DNA from: Mycolicibacterium vulneris | GTDB lineage: Bacteria; Actinomycetota; Actinomycetes; Mycobacteriales; Mycobacteriaceae | Direction: 5' to 3' | NCBI RefSeq assembly: GCF_002104765.1 | Contig: NZ_NCXM01000011.1 | Location: forward strand, 113,275 to 177,274 | DNA: 64,000 nucleotides | In this document: positions 61,638-64,000 of the stretch, piece after piece | Layout: each line of letters starts with the position of its first letter | Position numbering within the stretch: the stretch's first letter is position 1 | Notes under the pieces: generated by a model | What the model saw: only the letters and a program-made list of their open reading frames with translations | The model's database searches: none | Told to the model about the DNA's origin: nothing | Program-made: the position numbers and the translations under genes

Positions 61638-62147
61638 TCAGGTCATGCCCTTTGCTCGACGGCCCATCTCACGAACCACTTCGCGCTGTGCATCGCGCTG
61701 CGCCATGTCCTGGCGCTTGTCGTAAGCCCTTTTACCGCGCGCAAGGGCAAGTTCGACCTTGACCTTGCCCTCGGAGAAATACAGAGACAGCGGCATCAAC
61801 GCGAGGTTACCATCTCGTATCTTGCCGACCAGCCTGTCAATTTGTTGCCTATGTAACAACAACTTTCGGTTTCGACGCGGCTCATGATTGGTCCAGCTAC
61901 CGTGCTGATACTCCGGAATGTACAAGTTACGCAACCAAACTTCGCCGTCGTCGATCGTTGCGAACGCGTCAGCTAACGATGCTTGGCCCTGGCGAAGACT
62001 TTTCACCTCGGTGCCCTGCAAAGACACTCCGGCCTCGAACAACTCGATGATCGAATAGTTGTGCCGCGCTTTGCGATTGGTGGCGATGACTTGTTTGCTG
62101 CCACCTTTGCCGCCCGCCGCCTTGGCTCGGCCGGAACCCTTGGCCAC
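61638..62147 (-). CDS. smpB: SsrA-binding protein SmpB
   Basis: A 169-residue SmpB from GTG (AKGSGRAKAAGGKGGSKQVI). Hallmarks are ATNRKARHNYSIIELFEAGV, LQGTEVKSLRQGQASLADAF, WLRNLYIPEY and RNRKLLLHRQQIDRLVGKI. The tail is basic (KRQDMAQRDAQREVVREMGR). It binds tmRNA and places it on stalled ribosomes. It follows ftsX by 2 bp. Confidence 0.97.
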   Translation of the reverse strand: MAKGSGRAKAAGGKGGSKQVIATNRKARHNYSIIELFEAGVSLQGTEVKSLRQGQASLADAFATIDDGEVWLRNLYIPEYQHGSWTNHEPRRNRKLLLHRQQIDRLVGKIRDGNLALMPLSLYFSEGKVKVELALARGKRAYDKRQDMAQRDAQREVVREMGRRAKGMT

Positions 62148-62149
62148 AG

Positions 62150-63043
62150 CTACCGCCGTATATAGAGGCGCAAGGTCGCATACCCCGTCACCGCCGCCAT
62201 CGAGACGCCGAGCAGGAACAGCCACGGCGAGATGTAGAGGATATCGGCGTAATCGACCTTGGCGATCAGATGTGCTTGATAGAACTGGCTCAGCGCGTTG
62301 TCCAGGAACAATGCCCGAACCAGCATCAGTCCGACGACCGCGATCGCCACACCGATGGCCGCGGCCAGCATCGCCTCCACCAGGAAGGGCAGCTGGGTGT
62401 ACCACCGGCTGGCACCCACCAGCCGCATGATCCCGATCTCGGTGCGCCGGGTGTAAGCGGCGACCTGCACCATGTTGGCAATCAACAGGATTGCCCCGAC
62501 GGCCTGCACCAGGGCGACGGCGAACGCGGCGTCGCGCAGGCCGTCCAGGACGGCGAACAGCCGGTCGATGAGGTCCTTCTCGTTGAGGATGCTGCGCACC
62601 CCGGGCTGGCCCTGCATCGCGGCGTCGAACTCCGCGTGCTGTTCGGGATTGTTCAGTTTGACGATGAACGACGCCGGAAACGAGTCCTTACCCGCAACGT
62701 CCTTGAACTCCGGGAACTTCTTGATCGCGTCGTTGTAGGCGTCCTGCCGGTTGACGAACCGCACCGATTTGACGTCTTGCCGCGCTTCGATCTTCTCGCG
62801 CAGCGCCTTACACGGCGCGGACGCGCACGTCGTGTCGTTGGCCGAGATGTCGTCGGTCAGGAACACCTGGGTCTCGACGCGATCGAGGTAGATCTCCCGC
62901 GAGTTGTCGGCTAGCCGGACCACCAGCAGACCGCCGCCGAACAGGCCGATGGATATCGCGGTCGTCAGGATCATCGCGGCCGTCATCGTGACGTTGCGAC
63001 GAAACCCGGTCAGGACCTCGTTGAGTAGGAAACCGAAGCGCAC
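62150..63043 (-). CDS. ftsX: Cell division protein FtsX
   Basis: A 297-residue FtsX with four membrane helices: one near the start ([20 protein letters not shown]), a ~120-residue outer loop ([20 protein letters not shown] ... [13 protein letters not shown]) that regulates a peptidoglycan hydrolase, and three helices at the end. FtsX with FtsE relays the divisome signal to RipC-type hydrolases in mycobacteria. GTG start immediately follows the ftsE stop, so the genes are coupled. Confidence 0.97.
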   Translation of the reverse strand: MRFGFLLNEVLTGFRRNVTMTAAMILTTAISIGLFGGGLLVVRLADNSREIYLDRVETQVFLTDDISANDTTCASAPCKALREKIEARQDVKSVRFVNRQDAYNDAIKKFPEFKDVAGKDSFPASFIVKLNNPEQHAEFDAAMQGQPGVRSILNEKDLIDRLFAVLDGLRDAAFAVALVQAVGAILLIANMVQVAAYTRRTEIGIMRLVGASRWYTQLPFLVEAMLAAAIGVAIAVVGLMLVRALFLDNALSQFYQAHLIAKVDYADILYISPWLFLLGVSMAAVTGYATLRLYIRR

Positions 63044-63736
63044 TTAGCGGTCCATCCCATAAATGCCGCGCTGCTCGTCGCGAACCAGTCTGCCCAGCGA
63101 CAACTCGACCACGCGCTGGCGCATCGAGTCGACGATGTGGTGATCGTGCGTGGCCATCAGCACCGTCGTCCCCGTGCGGTTGATCCGCTCCAACAAATCC
63201 ATGATGTCCTTACTGGTATCTGGGTCGAGGTTGCCCGTCGGCTCATCCGCCAGCAGGACCAGCGGCCGGTTGACGAACGCGCGGGCGATCGCCACCCGCT
63301 GCTGCTCACCACCGGACAACTCGTGGGGCAACCGACTGGCTTTGCCGGACAGGCCGACGGTTTCCAGCACCTCCGGTACCACCCGGTTGATCGCGTCGGT
63401 TCGTTTGCCGATCACTTCCAGCGCGAACGCGACGTTCTCGTAGACCGTCTTTTGCTGCAGCAGGCGGAAGTCCTGGAAAACGCAGCCGATGACCTGGCGC
63501 AGCTTCGGGACGTTTCGCCCGCGCAGCTTGTTGACGTGGAACTTTGACACCCGGACGTCGCCGCTCGTCGGGTTCTCCGCGCCGAGCAGCAGCCGCATGA
63601 AGGTGGACTTGCCCGACCCCGAGGGGCCGATCAGAAAGACGAATTCACCCTTGTCGATCTTGACGTTGACGTCTTCCAACGCCGGGCGGGCCGACGCTTT
63701 GTATTTCTTACTTACATGGTCCAGGGTGATCATCAC
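63044..63736 (-). CDS. ftsE: Cell division ATP-binding protein FtsE
   Basis: A 230-residue ABC ATPase. Walker A is [17 protein letters not shown], signature is [15 protein letters not shown], Walker B is [13 protein letters not shown] and the switch His is in [12 protein letters not shown]. It partners FtsX at the septum. It is the first recognised gene of the ftsE-ftsX-smpB run; the next gene upstream is a proline-rich protein. Confidence 0.97.
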   Translation of the reverse strand: MMITLDHVSKKYKASARPALEDVNVKIDKGEFVFLIGPSGSGKSTFMRLLLGAENPTSGDVRVSKFHVNKLRGRNVPKLRQVIGCVFQDFRLLQQKTVYENVAFALEVIGKRTDAINRVVPEVLETVGLSGKASRLPHELSGGEQQRVAIARAFVNRPLVLLADEPTGNLDPDTSKDIMDLLERINRTGTTVLMATHDHHIVDSMRQRVVELSLGRLVRDEQRGIYGMDR

Positions 63737-63776
63737 GGCACGCCAGTGTAGCGGTGAATTTCGCTGGCAGGCGAAG

Positions 63777-64000
63777 TCAACTGGCCGGTGGCGGCGAGGT
63801 CGGCACCGGACCGGGCCCCGGCTGGGGTTGCTGCGGCGGCGGTGTGGCGGGGCTGGAGCTCGGCGGGCAGAACGGCGCCGGCAGGATGCACGGCAGCTGC
63901 GGCAACTGGAACGGCGGTGTGGTGGTTGTGGTCGTCGTCACCGGCGGTGGCGGCGGTGGCGGGGGCGGCGGCGGCGTGCTCGTCGGGGTCGGCGTATAGG
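63777..64000 (-). CDS. Proline-rich protein, C-terminus only (cut by window edge)
   Basis: The leftward frame, open at the window edge, ends with a run of Pro and Thr ([16 protein letters not shown]), then [18 protein letters not shown] and a Gln/Pro tail ([23 protein letters not shown]). Its position upstream of ftsE and its composition match the Rv3103c-type proline-rich membrane protein. Only the tail is visible. Confidence 0.6.
   Translation of the reverse strand, partial: YTPTPTSTPPPPPPPPPPPVTTTTTTTPPFQLPQLPCILPAPFCPPSSSPATPPPQQPQPGPGPVPTSPPPAS

Noticed and set aside
1..64000. CRISPR array or restriction-modification system
   Set aside because: No regularly spaced direct repeats with unique spacers and no Cas, endonuclease or DNA methylase genes were seen. 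The only tandem repeat is the coding 9-bp array.

Overview
This window is chromosomal DNA of a non-tuberculous Mycobacterium. The evidence is high GC, mycobacterial protein families throughout (MmpS/MmpL, DUF732, DUF2505, LCP, MpaB, F420-dependent Ddn-like enzyme), a tmRNA encoding the mycobacterial tag ADSHQRDYALAA, and long stretches in the order recalled from the M. tuberculosis pgmA-crcB-crcB-Rv3075c and ssrA/smpB-ftsX-ftsE regions. The species cannot be fixed from sequence alone.

Layout. 1-6.2 kb: cut-off CMD and TauD pieces, a HicB-like protein, a 711-aa protein of unknown family, and a metal-hydrolase / ferredoxin / ferredoxin-reductase operon behind a candidate operator. 6.5-10.4 kb: a 3.9-kb segment bounded by a 29-bp direct repeat of the tRNA-Ala(GGC) 3' end, holding an Hsp20, a broken DUF1931 gene, truncated SDR and carboxyltransferase genes and an intact CoA-transferase. 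10.4-31 kb: mostly conserved backbone (MFS, pgmA, two CrcB, MbtK-like, HpcH-like, hemerythrin, SelO, TetR/MpaB pair, ECF sigma-MGMT operon, PLD, PhyH-like, LCP, serine hydrolase, M15 peptidase, DUF2505) with a few gene scars. 31-38.5 kb: two class III cyclases, a Ddn-like protein, a universal stress protein and a sugar-modification trio. 38.6-41.6 kb: VOC protein, an amino-sugar kinase-MurQ fusion and an exported muramyl amidase, a probable MurNAc salvage module. 42-51 kb: a self-sufficient P450-reductase, repeat-bearing small exported proteins, SDR gene wrecks, a Cys-rich mini-protein and mmpS-mmpL. 51.3-58.3 kb: an accessory strip left of the tmRNA, punctuated by three partial copies of the tmRNA 3' end; it carries a lipoprotein paired with a secreted HExxH/VWD-like protein, a DsbA-like protein and hypotheticals. 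58.3-64 kb: ssrA, ferritin-like, MDMPI-like, EamA-like, smpB, ftsX, ftsE and the end of a proline-rich protein.

Main themes. (1) Two RNA genes, tRNA-Ala and tmRNA, have acted as integration sites on the same side. They left 3'-end duplications, and two of these sit near a conserved recombinase-like C-terminal tail, but no integrase survives. (2) The kinase-MurQ fusion beside an exported amidase is the best candidate for an unusual metabolic system in a mycobacterium. (3) The lipoprotein plus secreted HExxH/VWD-like protein in the tmRNA island is the best candidate for an undescribed secreted system. (4) The P450-reductase lacks the usual I-helix acidic residue. All functional calls rest on reading the sequence; no database search was run.
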